Positions 52,295 to 61,645 of a stretch of 64,000 bases of DNA are shown one piece after another; the stretch's first letter is position 1, and each line of letters begins with the position of its first letter. The stretch lies in assembly GCA_028284395.1 (NCBI GenBank), contig JANQRV010000481.1, positions 1-64,000 of the forward strand, read 5' to 3'. The notes beneath the pieces are model-generated. The model worked only from the letters and a program-made list of their open reading frames with translations, was not told where the DNA came from and did no database searches. Position numbers and translations under genes: made by a program. The DNA is from Saprospiraceae bacterium. Its GTDB lineage: Bacteria; Bacteroidota; Bacteroidia; Chitinophagales; Saprospiraceae.

Positions 52295-53316
52295 AATACG
52301 CCTCCCAGCTGATTTTCAATTCTGTTCCGAGTATTTTCGATCCGTCTTTTAATTCCCTTGAAAAACCAGTTGCGGTCTCTGGCCGCATCTCCAATGACCG
52401 GGGTTGATCGAGCTTTGATCTTTTTAATCCAATTTTCGGTATAATCACAGATCCTTTCATCAGAACTCGTCATGTAATTTGGGCTACCGTAGATCGAGAA
52501 CAAGACCCTAATGTGCGGCGACGTCAGGTAGATGAAACTATTAGTTGAAATCATTTCATTGTGATAAAGCTGGAAGTCAGCATACTTCATAGAGCTGCTT
52601 TTAAGACTGGTTTTTTTACCTTCTTCCGCCATCTTATACATGTGTTTGGCCAAATCCAAGAGCCTATCGCAAAGCATTAACGCATCGTCTTCATTTTTAA
52701 AACCACCGGTATTAGCATAGTATTCAATCTGATTGAGTGTATTGTCAAACAGATTTAAGCTCCACATTTCGATCGTATCGATGTTGAGATATGTTTGTAA
52801 AACCTCATTACATATATCAACAGCATGATGCTGGATAATCTCCGGATGAAAAGCTTGCTGTTGAAGATATTCTAGGTCCCAGATATTGCGACCCCAAACG
52901 TACAGCTTAAAGCTGATCAATTCTGGAAAAAAGCAATAGTAAAAGATTGGGATCTCATTTGTTGGATAATAAATCTCCGCATTGGGAATGGCACCAAAAT
53001 TTTCCACATTGGCCTTGAGGTTTGCCAAATAATCATCGACGTTCTTAATCTTTACGGAGAAGGCATTGAAGCTGAAGAATACCATGTCTTTGTCTTCAAA
53101 TAGGATCGCATCCAATGATATCTTATACTTCTTGGCCAATTGAAGAATTTCTTCCGGGGTGAGCAAAGTATCTCCCCGCAGCCGTCGGTAAATCGCATCT
53201 TTGCCGACGTTAAAAAAATCAGCTAATTCCCTTACTGCATCCACTCGTTTTTCAAAACGATCGATGATTCGGCTAAGTAGTTCGTTCTGAAGATTAGTAG
53301 TAGAGGTTATTCCCAT
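52291..53316 (-). CDS. Cytoplasmic protein with N-terminal HTH, putative regulator
   Basis: 341 residues. Residues about 20-75 look like a DNA-binding helix-turn-helix (DAVRELADFFNVGKDAIYRRL, then LTPEEILQLAKKY). The remaining ~260 residues are a helical/mixed domain with no named motif (FSFNAFSVKIKNVDDYL, SMKYADFQLYHNEMIS). The class is common in Bacteroidota, with unknown ligands. A candidate TAGTTTTG -7 element occurs at 53446-53453 on the minus strand. The gene ends converging on the VWA gene. Confidence 0.7.
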   Translation of the reverse strand: MGITSTTNLQNELLSRIIDRFEKRVDAVRELADFFNVGKDAIYRRLRGDTLLTPEEILQLAKKYKISLDAILFEDKDMVFFSFNAFSVKIKNVDDYLANLKANVENFGAIPNAEIYYPTNEIPIFYYCFFPELISFKLYVWGRNIWDLEYLQQQAFHPEIIQHHAVDICNEVLQTYLNIDTIEMWSLNLFDNTLNQIEYYANTGGFKNEDDALMLCDRLLDLAKHMYKMAEEGKKTSLKSSSMKYADFQLYHNEMISTNSFIYLTSPHIRVLFSIYGSPNYMTSSDERICDYTENWIKKIKARSTPVIGDAARDRNWFFKGIKRRIENTRNRIENQLGGVF

Positions 53317-53694
53317 ATTATAGTAGGTGTTGTGCCTTTGTTATACCAATATTGATATTCAATAAAAAAAAATATTTGACTTGGAGAAGTCGCTTTATTT
53401 TAATGAGATAAGAAGTGCAAATTGCAGTTGTAATTCAATTGTTGCCAAAACTACAAATACCCTAAGCCCTGTATAACCCAGCCGGTAGCAATCGAAAAAG
53501 GGCGCTTGATATTGTTAAAATCAATGCATAGGGACATTCACATAATAAAGTAAAACTATGTAGAGCTACTCTTAGATCGTGAAAACCGGCAGATCCAAAT
53601 CCCTCAACATCTTTAATGAAAACGATCCTTTGATAATGCGGCGTCGATTTGCTTCGGCAGCCGCATTATTCTTAGTTTTGAGTAAAACTAAGAA
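53317..53694. other. Intergenic region with hairpin-rich leader
   Basis: 378 bases between divergent genes, no ORF. The left half holds a candidate -7 element for the HTH gene (53446-53453, minus). The last 62 bases are two stem-loops leading to the outer-membrane protein start. The middle part shows nothing I recognise. Confidence 0.5.
53633..53694 (+). promoter_or_regulatory. Two tandem hairpins abutting the start codon at 53695
   Basis: Stem 1: 10 bp perfect, 53633-53642 with 53660-53669 (17-base loop). Stem 2: 11 bp perfect, 53669-53679 with 53684-53694 (4-base loop GAGT). Stem 2 ends at the base just before the ATG, so initiation would require melting or bypassing it. Candidate leader switch or thermosensor. 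Confidence 0.5.
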
Positions 53695-54477
53695 ATGAAA
53701 ACCATTTATTTGCTAAATTCATATGGTTTAATTTTTTCATGCTTCTTCTTAATCACCAGCGCTTCTTTGGCCCAGGAAAACATCAACTCAAATCTCTCTA
53801 AAACAGGTGCTAAAGATTCCATTTTGAACAATTGGCACCGGAATCCCAATGCTTTCCGCAACTTTATTGGACCAACCGCTTATGGACCCGACCTTGGGAG
53901 TATCCAGTACCAAAATTACCTCTTGGTGATCAATCAAATTAACCTGTCAGTAGGACAACGTTTTTCCCTTGGAATGGGGGTCGAACTTGTTTCCCTGTTG
54001 GAGGATACGGTATCATTTCCCAGTGCCTTTCTCAATGCTAAATACAGTATTCCGGTCCGAGAAAACTTTGTAAACCTCGCCGTTGGTGGCATATTTATAC
54101 ATTCTGCTGGGGCTACTCAATTCTTTGATTTTGGAGGGTTCTATTTCGCAGCTACGTTGGGACCCCGTGACCGCAATGTAACCGGCGGTGTAGGGTTTGG
54201 TATCCTAAACGGCGATTTTGCTCCGTCTCCATTTTTTTTATTGAACGGAAACTGGCGCTTATCCAGCAAGATTGGTTTCATAAGCGATAATTGGATCATT
54301 CCGGACCTGAAAATTGGACTGCTTTCTCTGGGAGTAAGAATTATTGGACGGAAATTGAATTGGGATTTCGCGCTCTTTGGAACGCGGGAAAGAGGAGGGT
54401 TCTTTCAGGTTAGCCCGCTTCCATTAATGGGGATAGGTATTCCCCTGGGAATACCCCTACCCCATTCACCTAATTAA
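53695..54477 (+). CDS. Exported beta-barrel-like protein, unknown
   Basis: 260 residues. Signal peptide to about residue 26 (ITSASLAQ). The mature part is rich in alternating beta strands (YQNYLLVINQINLSVGQRFSLGMGVE) with the segment NPNAFRNFIGPTAYG near the start, a pattern I associate with an uncharacterised Bacteroidota outer-membrane family. No ligands or catalytic residues seen. Preceded by two hairpins at its start codon. Converges on the acyl-CoA dehydrogenase gene 34 bases downstream. Confidence 0.65.
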   Translation: MKTIYLLNSYGLIFSCFFLITSASLAQENINSNLSKTGAKDSILNNWHRNPNAFRNFIGPTAYGPDLGSIQYQNYLLVINQINLSVGQRFSLGMGVELVSLLEDTVSFPSAFLNAKYSIPVRENFVNLAVGGIFIHSAGATQFFDFGGFYFAATLGPRDRNVTGGVGFGILNGDFAPSPFFLLNGNWRLSSKIGFISDNWIIPDLKIGLLSLGVRIIGRKLNWDFALFGTRERGGFFQVSPLPLMGIGIPLGIPLPHSPN

Positions 54478-54511
54478 TGTCTCTTCAACCAAAGGGAAAA
54501 AAATAAGTGCA

Positions 54512-56314
54512 TTAGAAACAGTATTTATTGGCCTTCTTAAGGGCTGAGGCAACCTTTCGTCGCTCTGTTTTTACATTGACATATTGTTTGTTACGGAACC
54601 GCTCGAGACCATTCATCAAGGTAGTTAGCAAAGTTCCTTCCGCGAAGGAGACAATAGCATCTTCCGCATTTTTTTGAATTCGTGCAGCAGCATCCGCAAG
54701 GAATACTTTTAGCATTGCCTCGTACACTTCATCGGCAATTTCCTTGTTCAGGATGTCCGACAGTTTCTGAACCCTCAGCAGAGTGGATTCGGCCATGAGC
54801 GTATCTATCATCATATTCGAGGCGTTCATAAGAATCTCCTGTTCTTCCTTTAGGTTTAATTTCCCTTCCATTTGCAACTTGGCAGCAGCCCCAATCACCA
54901 TGAGTACAATTTTCTTGAAATTGGTGACGATCTGTTTTTCCATGTCCAGCGGACCTTCGGGAACAGTTGGTTCCATAGGAACAGCCAATTCTTTGTGCAC
55001 TTTCCAGGCAGGTCCTACAATGTCAATTTGACCCTTGAGCGCCCTCCTGAATAACATATCAATCGACAGCAAGCGGTTGATCTCGTTGGTGCCTTCAAAA
55101 ATCCTGTTGATTCTTGAGTCCCGGTAAGCTCGTGCTGCAACACCTTCTTCAGAGTAACCCATTCCTCCATGAACTTGTACCGACTCATCTACCACATAGT
55201 CCAGAACTTCTGAACCGGCTACCTTTAAGAGTGCACATTCAACGGCGTATTCCTCTGCGGCCTGAAGTTTGGCACCGGCATAATCAATCCCTGCCTCGAG
55301 TAGGTCTACTTTTTTTTGATTCAGTAGGTGCGAAACGCGATACATGGCACTTTCGGCGCTGAAGATACGGATTGCCTGTTCGGCCAGTTTATACTGAATG
55401 GCTCCGAAATTGGATATCGGTTGTTTGAATTGAATCCGTTCATTAGCATATTGGATGGCACCCGTAGACGAGGCCTTTGCTCCACCTATACAAGCCACAC
55501 AAAGCTTGAAACGGCCAATATTTAGTGCATTGAAGGCAATCAAGTGGCCTTTCCCTCGTTCACCCAATAGATTTTCTGTGGGTACTTTTACATTTTCGAA
55601 AAATACCTGGCGAGTCGACGATCCTTTAATCCCAAGTTTCTGCTCCTCCGCTCCGAAGGTCAAACCTGCGGATCCTCTTTCGACGATAAAACCCGTGAAT
55701 TCTTTTCCATCTATTTGCGCAAATACTACCAACAGATCGGCAAATCCAGCATTCGAAATCCACATTTTTTGTCCGTTGAGGATATAATTCTTTCCACTCT
55801 CATCTAGTTCAGCACGAGTCTTGGCTGCCAATGCGTCAGATCCACTGGAGGGCTCCGTTAGGCAATAAGCTGCCTTTAATTCGCCTGAAATCAATCCTGG
55901 CAGGTATTTTTGTTTTTGAGTCTCCGTTCCAAAATAGAGGATCGGAAGCATTCCAATTCCCGTGTGAGCTGCATAAGCGACATAAAAGGACCCTGCCGGA
56001 CCAAAGGACTCCCCAATTAGTGTATTGGTATTCATGTCCAATTGCATGCCACCGTAAATTTCCGGCATGTGCGTGCCAAGGAATCCAAGCTCTCCCATTT
56101 TTTCCAACAAAGTGGAGGCAATATTATCCGCTTGATTTTCAATTTTGTCCATGTTAGCCAAGACCTCGGTGTTAACGAATTCTATTGCCGTGGATTGGAT
56201 CATTCGCTGCTCTTCGTCGAATTCTTCCGGTATAAAGGTTTGATCGGGAGAACTGTCCTTCACTAGAAATTCACCGCCTTTTAAATAACTTTTGATATTC
56301 GATAGTACTGCCAT
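54512..56314 (-). CDS. Acyl-CoA dehydrogenase, VLCAD/ACAD9-like
   Basis: 600 residues, longer than the ~380 of short/medium forms because of a C-terminal ~170-residue extension as in VLCAD/ACAD9. FAD-binding motifs CLTEPSSGSD and MWISNAG are present, the CoA segment GERGKGHL, and the catalytic Glu is 407 (IFEGTNEI). It should oxidise fatty acyl-CoA in beta-oxidation and feed ETF. Divergent from the P450 gene across a region with a duplicated 15-mer. Confidence 0.93.
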   Translation of the reverse strand: MAVLSNIKSYLKGGEFLVKDSSPDQTFIPEEFDEEQRMIQSTAIEFVNTEVLANMDKIENQADNIASTLLEKMGELGFLGTHMPEIYGGMQLDMNTNTLIGESFGPAGSFYVAYAAHTGIGMLPILYFGTETQKQKYLPGLISGELKAAYCLTEPSSGSDALAAKTRAELDESGKNYILNGQKMWISNAGFADLLVVFAQIDGKEFTGFIVERGSAGLTFGAEEQKLGIKGSSTRQVFFENVKVPTENLLGERGKGHLIAFNALNIGRFKLCVACIGGAKASSTGAIQYANERIQFKQPISNFGAIQYKLAEQAIRIFSAESAMYRVSHLLNQKKVDLLEAGIDYAGAKLQAAEEYAVECALLKVAGSEVLDYVVDESVQVHGGMGYSEEGVAARAYRDSRINRIFEGTNEINRLLSIDMLFRRALKGQIDIVGPAWKVHKELAVPMEPTVPEGPLDMEKQIVTNFKKIVLMVIGAAAKLQMEGKLNLKEEQEILMNASNMMIDTLMAESTLLRVQKLSDILNKEIADEVYEAMLKVFLADAAARIQKNAEDAIVSFAEGTLLTTLMNGLERFRNKQYVNVKTERRKVASALKKANKYCF

Positions 56315-56334
56315 GATTAAAACTTATATTTTTG

Positions 56335-56349
56335 TTAGCGAATTTTCGC
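56335..56349. repeat. Operator-like 15-mer, copy 1 (TTAGCGAATTTTCGC)
   Basis: Contains the inverted repeat GCGAA-TT-TTCGC. It lies 21 bases before the acyl-CoA dehydrogenase start. An identical copy is at 56398-56412. Confidence 0.5.
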
Positions 56350-56397
56350 TTAAAAATACGGGTGTTTTAGCATATTGTAAAGATTTAGCGGTAAAAT

Positions 56398-56412
56398 TTA
56401 GCGAATTTTCGC
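56398..56412. repeat. Operator-like 15-mer, copy 2
   Basis: Identical to copy 1, 63 bases away (about six helix turns), between the divergent acyl-CoA dehydrogenase and P450 genes. The arrangement suits control by a dimeric regulator binding both sites. Confidence 0.5.
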
Positions 56413-56499
56413 AATTTTTGAAAGGTGCCGACGTCTTCTCGAACATCGTAAGGCCTCTTTTTGTGAATGCTATCCGCTATTTCTATTTTGGTCTTAAAA

Positions 56500-57861
56500 A
56501 TGGCGTACAATTACCCTCCGGCTGTTTCTCGCTGGAAATCCCTTCAAAACCTACCTCGGATGATGGCTAACCCAATTCCCGTTTTCAATGAATACATTGC
56601 TGAATGTGGAGATGTCTACACTTTTAATTTTCGAGGAAGTAGCACCAAAGGGATTTTTTCCATCAATCCGATTTTCCATCAACACGTTTTGCAAAAGAAC
56701 AATAGAAATTATCGTAAGTCAGAGGTGCAATCTAGATGGTTAGGTCATTATTTAGGTAAGAATTTATTGACGACAGAGGGGAGTTATTGGTTACGTCAAC
56801 GTCGACTCATTCAACCTGGGTTTCATCGTCAGCGGCTGGCCGGGATCCTTAACATTATGCATTCGGTCATTGATCAATACCTTATTTCTCTTGATCTCCG
56901 ATTGAAGAATGATTCGGAGATAGATATCGCTGAGGATATGATGGAATTGGCTTTTTTGTTGGTTGCTCGATCTTTGTTTAATACCAGTGTAGGTCCTGGA
57001 CAATTGAAAGACTTAGCCCTTAAAATTACGCTTTTGCAGGAATTTCTGGTCAAGCAGATTCGGCTTCCCTTTTTAAATCCTTGGTTTAAATTCAGTGGCC
57101 TGCAAAGAAAACATGAGCGAATCAGTTATGAAGCAGAGCAAATAATCCGGGAAGTCATTGAAGCGCGCCAAAAGTCGGATGCTGAGCAGGATGATCTTCT
57201 ACAAATGCTCATCGATGCACGATATGAAGATACAGGTAAAACTATGAGTTACCGACAATTGCTGGACGAAACCAAAATTCTCTTCGTAGCTGGGCATGAG
57301 ACCACCGCTAATGCCCTGGCCTGGACCTGGTATTTACTTGCTCAGCATCCGGCGGCATTGCAAAAAATCCGAGAAGAAGTGACCCAAATCAACTCAGATG
57401 GAGTACTACAATTTGAAGACTTACGAAAGTTGGAGTATACCACACAGGTCATTGAAGAATCCATGCGAATTTACCCGCCTGCATGGATTACGGACCGTTT
57501 ATCGATGGATGAAGATGAATGTATGGGGTATCACTATCCCAAAAATACGATGATCGGTATTTACATTTATGGAACCCATCACAATCCAAAATTGTGGGAA
57601 GAGCCCACTGCTTTTAAACCGGAGCGTTTTACCAAAGAAGAAAAGAAAAAAAGGATACCTTATTCCTACTTTCCATTCGGCGGTGGTCCCCGCCTCTGTA
57701 TCGGGAATAACTTTGCGATGATGGAGATGCAACTCGTTTTGGCCAAAATGGCAATGGCTTATGATTTCGAATTAGCACCTGGACATAAAGTAAAACAATT
57801 GCCGCTTGTGACCCTAAGACCACAAAACGGCATTCGGTTACGGATTCGCTCGATCCATTAA
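56500..57861 (+). CDS. Cytochrome P450
   Basis: 453 residues from the ATG at 56500 (MAYNYPPAVSRWKSL start); another ATG at 56467 adds 11 residues. The I-helix motif is AGHETTAN, ExxR lies in EESMRIYPPAW, and the heme loop FPFGGGPRLCIG places the thiolate at Cys400. The form recalls CYP4/CYP102-type bacterial P450s that hydroxylate fatty acids. No reductase or ferredoxin partner gene is adjacent. Divergent from acyl-CoA dehydrogenase, so fatty-acid metabolism is a reasonable but unproved setting. Confidence 0.93.
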   Translation: MAYNYPPAVSRWKSLQNLPRMMANPIPVFNEYIAECGDVYTFNFRGSSTKGIFSINPIFHQHVLQKNNRNYRKSEVQSRWLGHYLGKNLLTTEGSYWLRQRRLIQPGFHRQRLAGILNIMHSVIDQYLISLDLRLKNDSEIDIAEDMMELAFLLVARSLFNTSVGPGQLKDLALKITLLQEFLVKQIRLPFLNPWFKFSGLQRKHERISYEAEQIIREVIEARQKSDAEQDDLLQMLIDARYEDTGKTMSYRQLLDETKILFVAGHETTANALAWTWYLLAQHPAALQKIREEVTQINSDGVLQFEDLRKLEYTTQVIEESMRIYPPAWITDRLSMDEDECMGYHYPKNTMIGIYIYGTHHNPKLWEEPTAFKPERFTKEEKKKRIPYSYFPFGGGPRLCIGNNFAMMEMQLVLAKMAMAYDFELAPGHKVKQLPLVTLRPQNGIRLRIRSIH

Positions 57862-57891
57862 TTTCTAGATCACGGGAAATCCAGTTCTGTA

Positions 57892-58416
57892 TTAATTGTT
57901 ATGATAAGCCGCATTGTGTGCTAATGCCGCTCCGCAACTTGCACAATTTCCTGTGGTCCCGCTTCCCCCTGCACATCCATTACTACAAGTGTAATGGTAG
58001 ACACCGGCAGCATTTTGGGCTGGAGATGCAGTTGGCGGAGGTACCGTGGTTGTAGTTGGTGGAGGTATCGTGGTTGTAGTTTGTGGAGCCTTTCCCTGTT
58101 GAAACATCGGGTTTGTTCCAGGAGGGATAGTGGTAGTGTTGGCAACACCGGGTTGATTGTGATAGGCGGCATTATGTACGTACTGAGAATTACAGACTGG
58201 GCAGCTACCTGCCTGAGGGCCCCCACTGCCTACGCAATTCTTGGGGCAAATGTAATGGTGTACCACACCTGCAGTAGTGGTATTAATTGGTGGTGGTGAG
58301 GTTGTTGGAGGAGTATAGATAGGTGGCTGATTGACCGCATTGTCTTGCTTATTGTCAGAGCATCCTGAAAATAGGATCGCGAATAAGGCGATGATGAGCG
58401 TATTTGAAAATTTCAT
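57892..58416 (-). CDS. Lipoprotein with two Cys/His zinc-ribbon-like repeats
   Basis: 174 residues. Lipobox FSGC (Cys19). A Pro/Thr-rich stalk links two copies of one small domain: C57, C61, C72, C75, H81, H86 and C144, C148, C158, C161, H167, H172, each ending in HNAAYHN. The C-x3-C ... C-x2-C ... H pattern should bind zinc or another metal outside the cytoplasm. The stalk has TTTTIPPP repeats. Function unknown; metal storage or a scaffold are possible. Converges on the P450 gene. Confidence 0.75.
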   Translation of the reverse strand: MKFSNTLIIALFAILFSGCSDNKQDNAVNQPPIYTPPTTSPPPINTTTAGVVHHYICPKNCVGSGGPQAGSCPVCNSQYVHNAAYHNQPGVANTTTIPPGTNPMFQQGKAPQTTTTIPPPTTTTVPPPTASPAQNAAGVYHYTCSNGCAGGSGTTGNCASCGAALAHNAAYHNN

Positions 58417-58608
58417 GGCATTCTAATGATAATTAAAACGCTAAAAGTACGATTTTTTAAAAAACAATTTAGCATGGCCCAGACGAACCGACCAGTCTCC
58501 ATAAGTGCTTGACTGGTAAAAGATCCAGAATTTTTGTAATATTAGGTAGCTACCCGTTTAATGGTACGACATGAATCCTGTTCCCAAGAATTGATTGAAA
58601 GTTTGCGA

Positions 58609-60510
58609 ATGAGTTACGAGACTATCTACAAAAATAGTATTTCCGATCCAGTTGATTACTGGGAAAAAAATGCCCATCTCATTGATTGGTTTAGGTTTCC
58701 TCAAGAGATATTGTACCGAGATGAAGACGATCTTTATCGCTGGTATCGAGGTGGTGTACTCAATACTTCTTATCTAGCCCTCGACGTCCATATCAAGAAT
58801 GGAAAAGGCGACCGGATCGCTTTAATCTATGATTCACCGGTTACTGGCACAAAGAAAAAATTTACCTATTCGGAAGTTCATTCAGCAGTAGAAAGAATCG
58901 CTGGTATGCTCACCGCTTTCGGGGTAGAAAAAGGCGACCGAGTCATCATCTACATGCCGATGATTCCTGAAACTGCTTTTGCCATGTTAGCAACTGCACG
59001 GATCGGAGCCATACATTCTGTCGTATTCGGCGGTTTTGCTGCTAATGAATTGGCTCTTCGAATCGACGATGCAAAACCCAAAGTGTTACTCACGGCATCG
59101 GGAGGTATTGAGGTTCAACGCATCGTTTCGTATAAACCCCTGGTCGACGAAAGTTTAAAACAAGCAACTCACCAAGTGGAAAATGTTGTCGTTTTTCAGC
59201 GTGAATTTCTGAAAGCTGATCTTCTTCCGGGGCGGGATCATGACTGGGCCTCCGTAGTAGCAAAAGCACAACCGACAGGGTATACAGAAGTCATGGCATC
59301 AGATCCACTTTACATCATTTACACCTCCGGAACCACCGGTAAACCTAAGGGAGTAGTGCGTGAAAACGGAGGACACGCAGTGGCGATGTATTATAGTATG
59401 AAACATGTATATGGTGCTCAAAGTGAAGATGTGTTTTGGGCTGCTTCCGACTATGGTTGGGCAGTAGGGCATTCTTATATTGTTTATGGCCCCTTGATTT
59501 ATGGATGCACCTCTGTCATTTTCGAAGGAAAACCAGTTAGAACGCCGGACGCCGGTACTTTTTGGAGAATTTTGGAGGAATACCAAGTAAATATATTTTT
59601 CACGGCGCCGACAGCTTTCCGGGCCATTAGAAAGGAAGATCCTGAAGGAAGATTGAAAGTTAGATATGATACTAGTGCCTTGCGCCATCTCTTCGTAGCC
59701 GGTGAAAGGTGTGATGTGTCGACACTCAACTGGCTTCGAGAACTATTGCGGGTGCCCGTTATCGACCACTGGTGGCAAACAGAATCTGGTTGGCCGATGA
59801 TTAGTCAAATGACTGCCTTGGGGTTGTATCCCGTCAAACCGGGATCGTCGGGAAAACCAGTAGCGGGATACGAATTTCGCATTGTAAATGAAAATGGCGA
59901 AGAGTGTAGGGAAAATGAAGAAGGGGTTCTGCTCATAAAATATCCCTTACCACCTGGCGCATTACCCAATCTTTGGAATGATACATCGCGGTTTAAATCC
60001 TCTTATTTAGGTTCATATCCCGGTTACTACTTTTCTGGTGACGGGGCATATCGGGATGCTGAGGGGTATTTTTTCATCACAGGCAGGATTGACGATGTCA
60101 TCAATGTAGCCGGCCATCGTTTGTCTACTGCCGAAATGGAAGAGGTGATTGCTTCTCATCGTTCGGTCGCAGAGTGTGCTGTCATCGGTGTTTTCGATGA
60201 GCTCAAAGGACAGGTACCAATCGGACTAGTTGTTTTAAAAGAAAATGAATCTATTTCCGAGGACGAAATAGAGTCAGCACTCATTACTATGATCCGGAAT
60301 CAGATTGGACCGGTAGCTTCCTTTAAAAAGGCGCTTGTAGTGGAGCGTTTACCGAAGACCAGATCGGGAAAAATTCTGAGAAATGTAATGCGTGCCATTG
60401 CGGATCACAAAGCTTATCGCCCCCCATCTACCATTCAGGATATTTCAGTTTTACCAGAGATTGAGGCCTTATTGAACCAAAAAGGAATCAGGAAATCCCC
60501 AAATGGTTAA
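58609..60510 (+). CDS. Propionyl-CoA synthetase-like acyl-CoA ligase (PrpE/ACSS3 type)
   Basis: 633 residues from the ATG at 58609 (MSYETIYKNSISDPVDYW); a longer in-frame ATG at 58561 is not conserved in the family as I know it. AMP-binding signature IIYTSGTTGKPKGVVRENGG, core WWQTESGWPM, FSGDGAYRD and C-terminal Lys in KTRSGKILRN are intact. It activates a short carboxylate, most likely propionate, with ATP and CoA; acetate is possible. Its stop overlaps the converging small gene by 4 bases. Confidence 0.88.
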   Translation: MSYETIYKNSISDPVDYWEKNAHLIDWFRFPQEILYRDEDDLYRWYRGGVLNTSYLALDVHIKNGKGDRIALIYDSPVTGTKKKFTYSEVHSAVERIAGMLTAFGVEKGDRVIIYMPMIPETAFAMLATARIGAIHSVVFGGFAANELALRIDDAKPKVLLTASGGIEVQRIVSYKPLVDESLKQATHQVENVVVFQREFLKADLLPGRDHDWASVVAKAQPTGYTEVMASDPLYIIYTSGTTGKPKGVVRENGGHAVAMYYSMKHVYGAQSEDVFWAASDYGWAVGHSYIVYGPLIYGCTSVIFEGKPVRTPDAGTFWRILEEYQVNIFFTAPTAFRAIRKEDPEGRLKVRYDTSALRHLFVAGERCDVSTLNWLRELLRVPVIDHWWQTESGWPMISQMTALGLYPVKPGSSGKPVAGYEFRIVNENGEECRENEEGVLLIKYPLPPGALPNLWNDTSRFKSSYLGSYPGYYFSGDGAYRDAEGYFFITGRIDDVINVAGHRLSTAEMEEVIASHRSVAECAVIGVFDELKGQVPIGLVVLKENESISEDEIESALITMIRNQIGPVASFKKALVVERLPKTRSGKILRNVMRAIADHKAYRPPSTIQDISVLPEIEALLNQKGIRKSPNG

Positions 60511-60755
60511 CCGCTGTACGCTCCTTTTAAGTATTCGCGATGGACGGCATTGCAAGCCCAGCATTGATTTAATTTATCCCCAAGGCGCTCAATGATTTTG
60601 TATTCATAAAGGCCAGTCCAAAAGAACCCCTTGGAATCATAGTTTTCGACTCTGAAAGCTTCCGCTTCGCTCAAATCGGCAAAACTTTCTTTCTCAGAAT
60701 GCCAATTTACCTTGGCTTGCGAAATGTAAAATTCAATGATGGTATAGGATTTCAT
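60507..60755 (-). CDS. Small conserved protein, unknown
   Basis: 82 residues from the ATG at 60755. Acidic and aromatic: KSYTIIEFYISQAKVNWHSE, FFWTGLYEYKIIE, and CWACN near the end, whose two Cys could bind metal. No signal or membrane helix. Not recognised. It overlaps the end of the acyl-CoA ligase gene by 4 bases on the opposite strand. Confidence 0.6.
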   Translation of the reverse strand: MKSYTIIEFYISQAKVNWHSEKESFADLSEAEAFRVENYDSKGFFWTGLYEYKIIERLGDKLNQCWACNAVHREYLKGAYSG

Positions 60756-60948
60756 GCTCTATTGCTTTGGAGTTCCAGTTGGCCCAAGTTTCATCAAATG
60801 TTTGGTGAAACAAAGCTTCGAACTCTTCTGTAAGAATCAATTGGTGCTTGAGCGTAAGCAGCACTTTTCTCTTCTAAATTGACCTTTTGAGCAATGAGAT
60901 CAAAAAGAATTGTGGTGAAATGGTAAACTTATGTAGTGAACTGGCCTT
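60756..60948. other. Gap between two minus-strand genes, possible remnant
   Basis: On the minus strand a 43-residue frame from GTG at 60864 to a TGA at 60733 overlaps the next start and reads protein-like (ILTEEFEALFHQTFDETWAN). A neighbouring frame also reads protein-like. This may be a decayed or tiny gene; I cannot support either as functional. Confidence 0.25.
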
Positions 60949-61449
60949 CTAATTGTATGCAATTGCTTCATAATTAAAAAAACGCCGAGCTAGACCTAAT
61001 TGTCCAATGTGGTAAGCTTCATGATGTGCAATGAAAGTGATGAAGCCAATTAAACCTCCATTGTACTGTGACATTGGGCTTGGCACCGGAGCTTCAGCTT
61101 CCAATTCCCAATCCTTGAGATTTTCTAGTCGATCGATCAGAGGTTCAGAAATAACGGACCAATCTTTTGTCAATTCTTCGAAACTTGGATAGGTTATGTT
61201 TTCATCCAAGCCTTTTCCCCGTGCAAATAGTTGGGGGAATGGCTCACGAAGTGGCAGTCCCAGGACAGTACCCAATGCAAATCTAGTGGAGACGATATGA
61301 CCTGTAATCCAGGCCATGTGATTGGTGATTTCCATGAAACGATGATGGGCGTGTGCTGGTGTGATGTCCTTCGTCGCATTCCGGAACAGAGTCGTTTGTA
61401 ATCGAAACATTTGTACCAGAGGGCTGATAATTGTTTGTGTAGTCGGCAT
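60949..61449 (-). CDS. DinB-family (DinB_2-like) protein
   Basis: 166 residues from the ATG at 61449 (MPTTQTIISPLVQMF); an upstream frame start at 61494 is less likely. Four-helix bundle character with metal-type His residues: HRFMEITNHMAWI, and HHEAYHIGQLGLARR at the C-terminus, the DinB signature. Such proteins are metal-binding, sometimes thiol transferases; the substrate is unknown. Confidence 0.87.
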   Translation of the reverse strand: MPTTQTIISPLVQMFRLQTTLFRNATKDITPAHAHHRFMEITNHMAWITGHIVSTRFALGTVLGLPLREPFPQLFARGKGLDENITYPSFEELTKDWSVISEPLIDRLENLKDWELEAEAPVPSPMSQYNGGLIGFITFIAHHEAYHIGQLGLARRFFNYEAIAYN

Positions 61450-61584
61450 AGCACTGATTTTAGGATATAAAGCTTTGAATGAAATTACAACCACAATTTG
61501 TTTGATAAAGTTTGCATCGACGAAAAAAAAAATTTGTCGTCGGCCAGCAACTTATGCGTAAATCATTTTGTTTTATTACACCAA

Positions 61585-61615
61585 TTGATTATGAACGGAT
61601 ATTAGTCTATATTTA
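61585..61615 (+). promoter_or_regulatory. Candidate promoter of the GAF-protein gene (TTG-N20-TATATTTA)
   Basis: TTG at 61585-61587 and TATATTTA at 61608-61615 give a near-consensus promoter with the 20-base spacing also seen upstream of rpmH and the candidate small RNA. The start would lie near 61621, about 25 bases before the ATG. Confidence 0.45.
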
Positions 61616-61645
61616 GAAGAATACACGGAGCAAATAGGTCAGCTT

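Noticed and set aside
56292-56570. 92-codon plus-strand frame spanning the acyl-CoA dehydrogenase/P450 gap
   Set aside because: It overlaps the P450 start in another frame and covers the operator-like repeats; no protein features.
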